DNA of 45,131 nt from Comamonadaceae bacterium (GTDB lineage: Bacteria; Pseudomonadota; Gammaproteobacteria; Burkholderiales; Burkholderiaceae_C). The DNA lies in contig CANJOS010000005.1 of NCBI GenBank assembly GCA_947476015.1, positions 1 to 45,131 on the forward strand, in the 5' to 3' direction. The notes beneath the pieces are model-generated. The model had not been told where the DNA came from, did not search any database, and saw only the letters and a list, made by a program, of their open reading frames with translations. A program made the position numbers and the translations under genes. Positions 28,555-37,146 of this stretch are shown in pieces. Position 1 is the first letter of the stretch. Each line of letters begins with the position of its first letter.

Positions 28555-29043
28555 TTAGCGAATCAAAGATCGGACGTAGGCTTCACCCAAGCCGACTTTC
28601 TTGCAGTGTTCGGTATAACGGTCTAGACGCAAAAAGACATCGTCGTAATCTACGGGATTGCCCTGTTCATCCACATAGACCAGGGGTCCCATGACATGGA
28701 ACAATGCCGTCATGTGACCCACTTTGGGGTCAATGTAGAGGGTGTGAATATGGCCCGCGGGCTCATACGCAAAACTGCCTGCAGTCGCTACCCAATCGTG
28801 TTCTTTGTAACCCCAGGCGCCATCCATGGTCCATGCTGTGACGGGGGATGCGTGGCGGTGTCGCTGAATAATGCCAGAGCCTTTGGCTTTGAGAATGCTG
28901 ATCCAACCGCCATTTGCCACATCGAACATCAAGGGACGGACCATGCCCATCTTGCCAAGGGCGTACCACTTTTCGTCTTCCACCATGACGTCGGGTTCAA
29001 ACATTTCTTTCAATGTGAAATTGGAGGGTTGAATATTGACCAT
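28555..29043 (-). CDS. Cupin dioxygenase, 2,4'-dihydroxyacetophenone dioxygenase-like
   Basis: GIIQRHRHASPVTAWTMDGAWGYKEHDWVATAGSFAYEPAGHIHTLYI; family call by resemblance. Confidence 0.72.
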   Translation of the reverse strand: MVNIQPSNFTLKEMFEPDVMVEDEKWYALGKMGMVRPLMFDVANGGWISILKAKGSGIIQRHRHASPVTAWTMDGAWGYKEHDWVATAGSFAYEPAGHIHTLYIDPKVGHMTALFHVMGPLVYVDEQGNPVDYDDVFLRLDRYTEHCKKVGLGEAYVRSLIR

Positions 29044-29121
29044 GAGTGTCTCCTGACGTTGGGAATGATGGGTAAGTGAATTCGCTGATGCAAGCCTGAT
29101 GGCGGGTATTTTCTCTCAAGC

Positions 29122-29165
29122 TTGAATAATATACCATTTGGTATTTAAAATTTACCTGCGGGTAT
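29122..29165. promoter_or_regulatory. Divergent promoter region with two 14-bp inverted-repeat operators: ATACC-ATTT-GGTAT (29131-29144) and TTACC-TGCG-GGTAT (29152-29165)
   Basis: Read directly: WTACC-N4-GGTAT twice, start-to-start 21 bp; possible plus-strand TTGAAT (29122-29127) N18 TAAAAT (29146-29151) promoter. Confidence 0.6.
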
Positions 29166-29311
29166 CATAGCGTTAACCCTAGACCCGAAAAAGATGCATT
29201 TGCACAAGCCCCGTCGCACCCGCTATCGTGAACAGGAAAAGTGACGTTACTCGCTTGCTGAGGGTTGCAAATCCCTCTATAAACGCAACACTTTATTTGA
29301 TTAAAAAACGC

Positions 29312-30370
29312 ATGAACGCCTCTCCTTACTTCTCCATCCTGCGAATGAAATTCCCCATGGACAGCGCCCTGTTTGCCGAGAAACTTTCAGTGGAACCTCG
29401 CATAGGCTTGCATGAGTTCAATATCACGGGGCAAGACGATGAAATTCGGGCAGCGTTTCAACATGTTCATGCCTACCACATCACCTCAGCCCGAGATGAT
29501 TTACCCCAGCCTTGGTTCGCTCACCAAGCCCTGCTCCAACACTGTCCCAAGCTCTTGGTGGTTTCCACTTTTGGTGCAGGCTATGACACCGTGAATCTTC
29601 AAGATTGCACCCATGCAGGAATTTGCGCAGTCAACCAAGCAGGCAGCAATGCACGTGCCGTGGCGGAACATGCCCTGGCCCTCATTTTGGGCTTGTCCAA
29701 ACGCATCAATGAGAACGACCGCCGTCTTCGCCGTGGTGAAAAATTCACGCGCGTTCAGGGCATGGGCTATGAACTGCTCGGGCGTACTTTGGGTTTGGTG
29801 GGCCTAGGTCACGCAGGCACTCAAATGGCCATGCTAGGGCACGCACTTGGGATGAAGATCATTGCCCACGACCCCTTCCTAAGCGCTGAACAAATGAGTC
29901 AGCGCGGTGCACAAGCCGTCACATTGGATGAATTGACTTCTGAAGCCGATGTCATCTCTCTTCACTGCCCGCGCGACGAAACGACGCTGGGCATGTTCGA
30001 CGCAGCAAGATTTGCCGCCATGAAAAAGGGGGCGTTGTTTGTCACCACTGCACGGGGAGACATTCACGATGAGGACGCACTGCACGCCGCACTCACTTCG
30101 GGTCATTTGGGTGGTGCAGGTCTGGATGTTTGGTCAGTTGAGCCGCCGGAGGCATCTCATCCCCTGCTCAAATTGGACAACGTGGTCGCCAGCTATCACA
30201 CGGCTGGTGTGAGTGTGGATGCACGTCGTCAAATGGCCAGCATGTCTGCCCAACAACTGCTGCTGATAGCCCAAGGCCATCGCCCCCCTCGCTTGCTCAA
30301 TCCGGAGGTTTGGCCAGCCTACAGCCAAAGATTCAAAGACATTTTGGGACGGAACGTTCAAGAAACTTGA
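29312..30370 (+). CDS. D-2-hydroxyacid dehydrogenase family NAD(P)-binding protein
   Basis: GRTLGLVGLGHAGTQMAMLGHALGMKIIAHDPF, DVISLHCPRDETTLGMFDAARFAAMKKGALFVTTARGDIHDEDALHAAL; ORF opens at 29228 but ATG at 29312 is likelier. Confidence 0.9.
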   Translation: MNASPYFSILRMKFPMDSALFAEKLSVEPRIGLHEFNITGQDDEIRAAFQHVHAYHITSARDDLPQPWFAHQALLQHCPKLLVVSTFGAGYDTVNLQDCTHAGICAVNQAGSNARAVAEHALALILGLSKRINENDRRLRRGEKFTRVQGMGYELLGRTLGLVGLGHAGTQMAMLGHALGMKIIAHDPFLSAEQMSQRGAQAVTLDELTSEADVISLHCPRDETTLGMFDAARFAAMKKGALFVTTARGDIHDEDALHAALTSGHLGGAGLDVWSVEPPEASHPLLKLDNVVASYHTAGVSVDARRQMASMSAQQLLLIAQGHRPPRLLNPEVWPAYSQRFKDILGRNVQET

Positions 30371-30374
30371 ACGT
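30354..30374. terminator. Hairpin ACGTTCAAG-AAA-CTTGAACGT at the convergent gene junction, possible bidirectional terminator
   Basis: Perfect 9-bp inverted repeat with AAA loop overlapping the TGA of the dehydrogenase; no U-tract follows. Confidence 0.35.
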
Positions 30375-30395
30375 CCTTCAGAAAACAGCGTGTGC

Positions 30396-31367
30396 TTAAT
30401 CGAGCTTGGCACCCGATAACCGTACAACCTCTTTCCACTTGAGTCGCTCAGTTGCCGCAAAGGCGGCAGTATCGGCGGGCGAAGCAGAAATAGCCCGCGC
30501 TCCTGCCTGCAAGAAGCGCTCTTTCATGGCGGGTTGTGACAAGATCTCTTGAATTGCTTTTGAAAGTTTGGCTGTGATGGCGGGAGGAGTTGCGGCTGGC
30601 ATGACCAAGGCACCCCATGACGTGATCACAAAATCAGGCATGCCCGCTTCCGCCATGGTGGGAACCTGAGGAAACGTGGGCCAACGATCGGCCGACGTCA
30701 CGGCCAGCGCACGCGCACGACCTGCACGAAGCAAGGACGAATAGCTTGCCAAATTGTCAATGGCAAAGTCAATCGTTCCAGCAATGACCTCTGTATTGGC
30801 GGAGCCGCGAAACGGCACATGCACAACTTTGATACCCGACTTGAGGCCAAACATTTCGCCCGCTAAATGCGGTGTGGTGCCGACCCCTGATGAACTGAAG
30901 GTCACGCCCTTGGGTTGAGCTTTGGCCCAAGTTTTGAACTCCTCCAAAGTCTTTGCGGGATGGTCTGCAGAAACGGCAAACACATTGCAGTTCTCCCAGA
31001 AAGTGGACACAGGAACAAAGTCTTTGGCAGGGTCATAGCCCAGCTTGGAATACAAAAACTGATTGATCGACAGGGTGCCAATGGTGGCCGATCCTAGGGT
31101 GTAGCCATCTGCCGGCGAATTCATCACGGCCACCATGCCGATGTTGCCTCCTGCCCCTGTTTTATTTTCAATGGTGAAGGTCTGATTAAAGTAGCTTGTC
31201 AGTTTTTCTGCCAACAGGCGTGTCAACACATCCGAGGCCCCCCCCGCTGGGAAAAAAACCAGAATCTTGACTGGCTTTTCAGGCCATGCGGGTTGTGCAT
31301 GGGCTGTGGGGGCTAAACCCAATGCGGCCCCTAAACCTGTCACCACGATATCTCTGCGATTGAACAT
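30396..31367 (-). CDS. Bug/TctC family substrate-binding protein
   Basis: WPEKPVKILVFFPAGGASDVLTRLLAEKL, IENKTGAGGNIGMVAVMNSPADGYTLGSA. Confidence 0.93.
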   Translation of the reverse strand: MFNRRDIVVTGLGAALGLAPTAHAQPAWPEKPVKILVFFPAGGASDVLTRLLAEKLTSYFNQTFTIENKTGAGGNIGMVAVMNSPADGYTLGSATIGTLSINQFLYSKLGYDPAKDFVPVSTFWENCNVFAVSADHPAKTLEEFKTWAKAQPKGVTFSSSGVGTTPHLAGEMFGLKSGIKVVHVPFRGSANTEVIAGTIDFAIDNLASYSSLLRAGRARALAVTSADRWPTFPQVPTMAEAGMPDFVITSWGALVMPAATPPAITAKLSKAIQEILSQPAMKERFLQAGARAISASPADTAAFAATERLKWKEVVRLSGAKLD

Positions 31368-31415
31368 GAAAGTCTCCTTTATATTAAGTTAATTGATTGA
31401 ATCACTCGATGGTTG

Positions 31416-32129
31416 TTACTCGCCGATTTCGATCAACAGGTGGGTTAAACCATCGGGGTCTGTCACCATGGCATCGTGCCCGGTTGCCAGCTCGCGCCAA
31501 TGCCAGTGGCCTTGCTGCCGTGCCCATGCTTGAGAGGAAGCAACAGACCCCAGCACAGGCGATGTGCAAGCAATGTAAGTGCAAGGCAAACCATTGCCCA
31601 CGGCTTTCGTGATGGGCAAAGGTGTGTCGTACAAGCTCTCGGGTTGAGGCGTTAAATTCGATCGCACCCATTCGGCTTCAGGATGGTCTTCTGGAATACC
31701 GAACACCGAGACCGGTGGTGGCGGAAATGCACGCACACCGTTATAGCTGGTGCAGCTGGTTCGACGTTGTGACACCACTTCTTCGGGCAACACGCCATAA
31801 GGTGTTTGCCCCGCTTGAAGAATCAAGGCATCCAAGTAAACCAATTGCCTGATGCGACTGGGCAATCTTTCTGCCACCCCTGAAATGGCCAAGCCGCCAA
31901 AGCTGTGCCCCACTAAGATCACTTCTTTCATGTCCTCGCACATCATGTGATTCACAATGTCCTCGACATACATGGCCAGCGTCAAAGCATTGGATGCCAA
32001 ATGACGTCTAGCCCCTAAACCAGTTTGGGTGGGCGTGGTCACGCGATGACCTTGCTGAAGCAGGCGGTCTGCCACCAAGCGCCAGCACCAACCACCATGA
32101 AAACCGCCGTGAACTAAAACGAAATTCAA
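31416..32129 (-). CDS. Alpha/beta hydrolase (esterase / hydroxynitrile lyase-like)
   Basis: FVLVHGGFHGGWCWRLVADRLLQQGHRVTTPTQTGLG, VILVGHSFGGLAISGVAE, C-terminal GHDAMVTDP. Confidence 0.9.
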   Translation of the reverse strand: MNFVLVHGGFHGGWCWRLVADRLLQQGHRVTTPTQTGLGARRHLASNALTLAMYVEDIVNHMMCEDMKEVILVGHSFGGLAISGVAERLPSRIRQLVYLDALILQAGQTPYGVLPEEVVSQRRTSCTSYNGVRAFPPPPVSVFGIPEDHPEAEWVRSNLTPQPESLYDTPLPITKAVGNGLPCTYIACTSPVLGSVASSQAWARQQGHWHWRELATGHDAMVTDPDGLTHLLIEIGE

Positions 32130-32157
32130 AATAATGCCCCAAAAATGAATTGCAAAC

Positions 32158-33165
32158 TTAACGTCCGTTCAGCGGATAATTTGGATCGTTGTAACCTGCG
32201 CTACTGGCATGACCTGGCGTAACCAACGCATCCACAAAAGCTTCATCTTCAGGCCTTATCGTTATTTCAAGTGCACCAAAATAATCTTGCCACTGGGCCA
32301 AGGTCCGAGGCCCTGCAATCACGGAACTCACCGACTTGTGGGCCAACACCCAAGCCACAGCAAAATGACTCAATGCCACGCCTTTGGGTTCACAATAGGT
32401 TCTCAATCGCTGAGCGATCATCAAGGTGTCATCGCGAAATTCTGTTTCCATCAAGCGTTTGTCATTTCGCGATGCGCGTGTCCCAGTCTCAGGTGGTGCG
32501 CCCGGTACATATTTACCTGAAAGTACACCCCGAGCAATCGGGCTGTAGGGCACCACCCCCAGACCGTAATGCGCACAGGCTTCCAACACCTCTTGTTCAG
32601 GCTGACGCTTAAGTAAGTTGTAATAAGGTTGGCAAGCAGAAGGCGGCTGAATGTTCATGCGCTTGGCTTGATTCACAATTTCTGCAATGCGCCAACCTCG
32701 AAAATTAGAAAGGCCCCAATAGCGAATTTTTCCACTGCGCAACAAGTCATCCATGGCACGAAGTGGCTCTTCAAAATCCATACCGTTGTAATCTCGATGC
32801 ATGTAATACAGGTCGATGTAGTCAGTGTTTAATCGGCGCAGACTGGCCTCACATGCCTGCAACATCCAAGAACGTGAATAGTGCGATGTATTGGGCGACA
32901 TATTGGGTTTTTGACTCATCGGCATACCCACTTTGGTGGCCAACACCCATTTCTCCCGTTGGCCTTTTAACAACTGGCCCAGCATGCTTTCTGATCCGCC
33001 CAAACTGTAAGCATCGGCCGTGTCGATGAAATTACAACCCTGCTCTTTCGCATGGTCAACGATGGAGCGCGCTTCGGCCAATTCGGTCTGGTCTGCAAAC
33101 ATCATGGTGCCCAAACAAAGCTCAGACACCTTCAATTGATTTTTCCCTAAGTCGCGGTATTTCAT
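32158..33165 (-). CDS. Aldo/keto reductase
   Basis: MKYRDLGKNQLKVSELCLGTMMFADQTE, CNFIDTADAYSLGGSE, YIDLYYMHRDY; ATG at 33165 preferred over ORF start 33351, which would overlap the neighbouring gene. Confidence 0.93.
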   Translation of the reverse strand: MKYRDLGKNQLKVSELCLGTMMFADQTELAEARSIVDHAKEQGCNFIDTADAYSLGGSESMLGQLLKGQREKWVLATKVGMPMSQKPNMSPNTSHYSRSWMLQACEASLRRLNTDYIDLYYMHRDYNGMDFEEPLRAMDDLLRSGKIRYWGLSNFRGWRIAEIVNQAKRMNIQPPSACQPYYNLLKRQPEQEVLEACAHYGLGVVPYSPIARGVLSGKYVPGAPPETGTRASRNDKRLMETEFRDDTLMIAQRLRTYCEPKGVALSHFAVAWVLAHKSVSSVIAGPRTLAQWQDYFGALEITIRPEDEAFVDALVTPGHASSAGYNDPNYPLNGR

Positions 33166-33193
33166 GAGGACTCTCCAATAAGTTTCGAGGGTT

Positions 33194-34198
33194 TCAGAGT
33201 GGCCAATGCCAATGAATTGGGCGAAGTCCCGCAACAGGGGACCTGAAGGTGGTGAGGGTATCGCCGGCCAAACACCCCATGTAGGCTGTGCGCAGGTCCT
33301 CACCGCCAAAGGCAATGCTGGTGATGTTGGGCAGTCGACGGCCGCGCGCACTGGATATCATGGGTCGCGTCAGTGTGCGTGTTTCAAACGCGTGTTCTAA
33401 GGCGCTGCAAGTTTCTGGCACTGCATCGTCAATGACCGTGACTTGTTTGCCCTGGGACCCTACTCGGTACAAACGATTGCTTCCCACACACACCACCCAA
33501 AAGCCACCTTCAGCATCGAGCGTCAAACCGTCGGGGAAATCGCCATCAGTGAATTGGGCTACCACCTGTTTCTGACTCAACACCAGTTGCTCTGAAAGAG
33601 CAAAACGACTGGTGCAGCGTCCAAAAGTTTCATTCACATAAAGATGGCGTCCGTCTTGGCTGACTCGACACTCATTCGTGTAATGCAACCCATCTGCCAC
33701 GATGCGAGACCCTTTTGCGTCCACCACAGAAATCCAGCCAGTAGCCGTGTCCAAGGGATAAAGATCGCCCCCATCGGCAGCGCTGACACACACCCAAACA
33801 CGCTCGTGATCGTCCACAGTAATGAAGTTGACACGCCCCAAGGGTTTGCCTTCAACTTCCATCAGCCAAGGCTGAACGCCCTCCTGAGAGGACAAGCGCC
33901 AGACCCCGCCCTCAGGGCTCAAGTTGGCCACCAAGAAGCTGCCATCCTTCATCAGGGCAATGCCATTGGGCACCAGCGTTGAAGTGTGTGACAAAAAGTT
34001 CGCAGCACCCGCTTTCAATTGCATGACCCCACCCCTCGCATCCGATACCATCAAGGCCCCGGATGAATGAGTGAGAACACACTCAGGTCGCTGTAGCCCC
34101 GAAAACACTTGGGTCAGTGAATGGGTGCTTGAATTGTCAGGATGCAAAGATTTTGAAACCGCAACCCACTCGGCAGTTGAAACAGTCATGGCTGTCAT
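33194..34198 (-). CDS. SMP-30/gluconolactonase/LRE family protein (lactonase-like)
   Basis: FSGLQRPECVLTHSSGALMVSDARGGVMQL, DGDFPDGLTLDAEGGFWVVCVGSNRLYRV beta-propeller pattern. Confidence 0.87.
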   Translation of the reverse strand: MTAMTVSTAEWVAVSKSLHPDNSSTHSLTQVFSGLQRPECVLTHSSGALMVSDARGGVMQLKAGAANFLSHTSTLVPNGIALMKDGSFLVANLSPEGGVWRLSSQEGVQPWLMEVEGKPLGRVNFITVDDHERVWVCVSAADGGDLYPLDTATGWISVVDAKGSRIVADGLHYTNECRVSQDGRHLYVNETFGRCTSRFALSEQLVLSQKQVVAQFTDGDFPDGLTLDAEGGFWVVCVGSNRLYRVGSQGKQVTVIDDAVPETCSALEHAFETRTLTRPMISSARGRRLPNITSIAFGGEDLRTAYMGCLAGDTLTTFRSPVAGLRPIHWHWPL

Positions 34199-35166
34199 TC
34201 ATCCAATGAAAGTTTCAAGCGCTGAATTATTTCTTTCCACCTCGATACATCTTGCTTGATAAGCTCTGTAGTTTTAGCGCTGTCCAGATAGGCCGGCTCT
34301 AAGCCTTTGTCGCGCAACTTGGCCTGCATTTCTGGCTCTGCCACCACCTTGGCAATGTCGTCACTGATTTTTTTCACTATGGCCACAGGTGTTTTGGCAG
34401 GTGCCACAATGCCGTACCAAATGTCGGCATCAAATCCAGCAATGCCACTTTCCACCACAGTGGGTACCTCGGGCATTCGGCCAAATCGAGTGGTGGTGGT
34501 CACGGCGAGTGGCCTCAGTCTGCCAGCTTTCACCATGCCATCAAAGGCACTCATGGCACCAAACGAAAATTGAACTTCATCGGCTACCAAAGCAGTGACA
34601 GAAGGCGCCGATCCTTTGTAGGGGATGTGCACCATGGACAGGCCCGAACGCAAGGCCAACATTTCGCCTGCCAAATGAGGTGCAGTTCCCGTGCCAGCAG
34701 AGCCATAATTTAACTTTCCATTGTTGGCTTTGGCATACGACAAGAATTCAGCGAAAGTTTTAACTGGTAATTTATCGTTCACGACCAAAACCATGGGCGA
34801 GTTGGCATAACGCGACACAGGCGAAAAGTCACGCATCAAATCCCAGTTCAAGTTTTTGTACAAGGTGGTGTTGATGGTGTATGAATTCACCAACAACAGC
34901 AAGGTGTACCCATCTGCTGGTGCCTTGGCCACAAAGTCAGCGCCAATGTTGCCAGCAGCCCCCGGCTTGTTTTCGACAACAACGGCTTGCCCCCACATTT
35001 CCGACAGGCGCTGTGCAATCATTCGAGCTGAAAGATCAGAGCCACCCGGCGCGAAACCCACAATCAGTCGAACCGGCTTGTCTGGATAAGCATGGGCAGT
35101 CAAGCTCATGCCCATCCCCAGCAAACACGCCAAGACTCCCAGTAATTTCAACACCGAGGGCTTCAT
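34195..35166 (-). CDS. Bug/TctC family substrate-binding protein
   Basis: YPDKPVRLIVGFAPGGSDLSARMIAQRL, VENKPGAAGNIGADFVAKAPADGYTLLL. Confidence 0.94.
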   Translation of the reverse strand: MKPSVLKLLGVLACLLGMGMSLTAHAYPDKPVRLIVGFAPGGSDLSARMIAQRLSEMWGQAVVVENKPGAAGNIGADFVAKAPADGYTLLLLVNSYTINTTLYKNLNWDLMRDFSPVSRYANSPMVLVVNDKLPVKTFAEFLSYAKANNGKLNYGSAGTGTAPHLAGEMLALRSGLSMVHIPYKGSAPSVTALVADEVQFSFGAMSAFDGMVKAGRLRPLAVTTTTRFGRMPEVPTVVESGIAGFDADIWYGIVAPAKTPVAIVKKISDDIAKVVAEPEMQAKLRDKGLEPAYLDSAKTTELIKQDVSRWKEIIQRLKLSLDE

Positions 35167-35175
35167 GGTGAGTCC

Positions 35176-36414
35176 TTATTGTTTTGGCCAGATGGCCTTG
35201 GCTGAGGCGAATGAATCAGGGAAAACAGTTTTGGGTTCGCCGTCTTGCCATTGAACCAAGACCAAATCAGCATTGACACGTCGACCGCTGGCATCAAATG
35301 CCAACTTACCGCCAGGGAAGTACTTCGACGCGCCACCTGTATCGTTCATGGCGCGAATGGCAGCTGCCACTTTCTTAGGATCAGCAGAGGCGGCCTTTTC
35401 CATGGCTTCTTTGAAGATCCACATGTCGCCATAAGATGAGACGCTGTCTTGAGGCATCCAAGGTTCTTTGTGCTTGGCTTTGAATTCAGTCACCAACTTT
35501 TCAAGCCCCTTGCCACTCCAGTTGGCCATGGCAGCCATCACGCCCTCCATTTGCTGCTTGCCCACAACTTGGAGTAACTCAGGTGCACCCATGTGACCCC
35601 CGTTACCAAGCATGGGAACTCTGCCGCGTCCCATGCCCATTTCGTTCATCTTTTCAATGACCAATTTGGTATCGGGCACATTGGTCGTGAGCATGAGCAA
35701 CATGTCAGGCCGTGCATTGCGAACTTTTTGAATCATGGAAGTTGCATCGGCCAAGGGTGGTGTGAACACTTCATCCACAACCAACTTCAATCCCAACTTG
35801 GCAAATTCACCTTCGCGCATCGGCTTGGTGAAGGCCATGGGCGATGCCGTGTTGTCCATCACAATGCCAATGGTTTTGGGCTTGGAACCGCCGGACAATC
35901 TGGCAATTTCCATCATTGCAGGCAATGCGTCCAAGGATTGTTTGGACGCCACTGGCGATGTTTGAAATACATATTTATAGCCGCGTGCGGTAATTTGGTC
36001 TGAGTAGGAAAGCGTCAACCAAGGCACCTCGGCGCGTTCAGTGATTTCAGTGATGGCCAATGTGAAGGAGCTCACAAATGCGCCCGTACCCCCCACCAAG
36101 TCGGGCTCTTGGGACAGCAAACGCTGTGCCGCATTTTTGGCTTTCTCGGTGCTGTCACCCGAGTCCACCACAATCAATTTCATTTTCGCGCCGCCGAGCG
36201 CCTTGATGCCCCCTGCTGCATTGATGTCGTCAATGCCTGATTGAGCACCTTTGAGGTGCAGCTCGCCATTGCGAGCCCAAGCGCCTGACAAAGGTACTGC
36301 AATGGCAACCTTGACTTCTTTTGCTTGCGCATGCGACAACATGGGTGAACCCGCAGCAGCAGCCATGGCAGCACCACCCAATAAAAAATCACGACGTTGT
36401 GTCTTCTTCATCAT
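35176..36414 (-). CDS. ABC transporter substrate-binding protein, Liv (branched-chain amino acid/amide, HAAT) type
   Basis: VKVAIAVPLSGAWARNGELHLKGAQSGIDDINAAGGIKALGGAKMKLIVVDSGDS; twin-Arg-like start KKTQRRDFLLGG. Confidence 0.93.
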   Translation of the reverse strand: MMKKTQRRDFLLGGAAMAAAAGSPMLSHAQAKEVKVAIAVPLSGAWARNGELHLKGAQSGIDDINAAGGIKALGGAKMKLIVVDSGDSTEKAKNAAQRLLSQEPDLVGGTGAFVSSFTLAITEITERAEVPWLTLSYSDQITARGYKYVFQTSPVASKQSLDALPAMMEIARLSGGSKPKTIGIVMDNTASPMAFTKPMREGEFAKLGLKLVVDEVFTPPLADATSMIQKVRNARPDMLLMLTTNVPDTKLVIEKMNEMGMGRGRVPMLGNGGHMGAPELLQVVGKQQMEGVMAAMANWSGKGLEKLVTEFKAKHKEPWMPQDSVSSYGDMWIFKEAMEKAASADPKKVAAAIRAMNDTGGASKYFPGGKLAFDASGRRVNADLVLVQWQDGEPKTVFPDSFASAKAIWPKQ

Positions 36415-36432
36415 AGTCTCCTGTTAAAAAAA

Positions 36433-37146
36433 TTAAAGTCCCAAATATGCTTTTTTGATGTCTGTATTGCGAGACAACTCTTCATGAGTGCCGCTCATGA
36501 TGACTCGCCCTGACTCCAGCACATAACCTCGATCACAGCTGTCCAAAGCTTCACCCACACGCTGCTCAACCAAGAGCACGCTGATGCCTTGTGTTGCGTG
36601 AATTTGCTGCACACATTCAAAAATTTGGTCGGCCACAGTAGGCGCCAAGCCCATCGAAGGCTCGTCTAACATGAGCAGTTTTGGCAAAGAGGCCAAGCCG
36701 CGACCAATGGCCAACATTTGCTGTTCACCACCTGACAAGGTGCCGGCCGCTTGAGTTTGGCGCTCTGCCAAGCGTGGGAACAGGCCATAAATGAAATCCA
36801 AGGTCTGCGTCAAAGCTTTACGAGCATTGGCGGTTTGTGCGCCCATTTGCAAATTTTCTTTAACCGACAAACTGGCGAAAACTTGACGGCCCTCAGGCAC
36901 GTGCGCAATACCAAGCTCAGCCCGCATGTGCGGCTCAATCAATGACAGATCTTGGCCGTTGTAGGACATCTGACCCGATTGAACAGGCACCACACCGGAA
37001 ATGGCTTTAAACAAGCTTGTTTTCCCCGCGCCATTGGGCCCCACAACAGCGATAAATTCACCTTGTTTCACTTGCAGAGTCACGCCAGACAAAGCGCACA
37101 AACCGTCGTAATAAACATCAATGGCATCAAGTTTGAGCACGTGCAC
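36433..37146 (-). CDS. livF: Liv-type ABC transporter ATP-binding protein LivF
   Basis: GPNGAGKTSLFKAISG, LSGGEQQMLAIGRGLASLPKLLMLDEPSMGLAP; probable GTG start at 37146 or 37140, ORF-track ATG 37218 lies inside the upstream gene. Confidence 0.92.
   Translation of the reverse strand: MHVLKLDAIDVYYDGLCALSGVTLQVKQGEFIAVVGPNGAGKTSLFKAISGVVPVQSGQMSYNGQDLSLIEPHMRAELGIAHVPEGRQVFASLSVKENLQMGAQTANARKALTQTLDFIYGLFPRLAERQTQAAGTLSGGEQQMLAIGRGLASLPKLLMLDEPSMGLAPTVADQIFECVQQIHATQGISVLLVEQRVGEALDSCDRGYVLESGRVIMSGTHEELSRNTDIKKAYLGL

Noticed and set aside
29101-29109. Third GGTAT half-site (ggcgggtat) as a third operator
   Set aside because: No opposing TACC arm at the right spacing and not in 21-bp phase with the other two.
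32158-33351. N-terminal 62-residue extension of the aldo/keto reductase ORF
   Set aside because: Extension overlaps the SMP-30 gene 3' end; conserved AKR N-terminus starts at the ATG at 33165.
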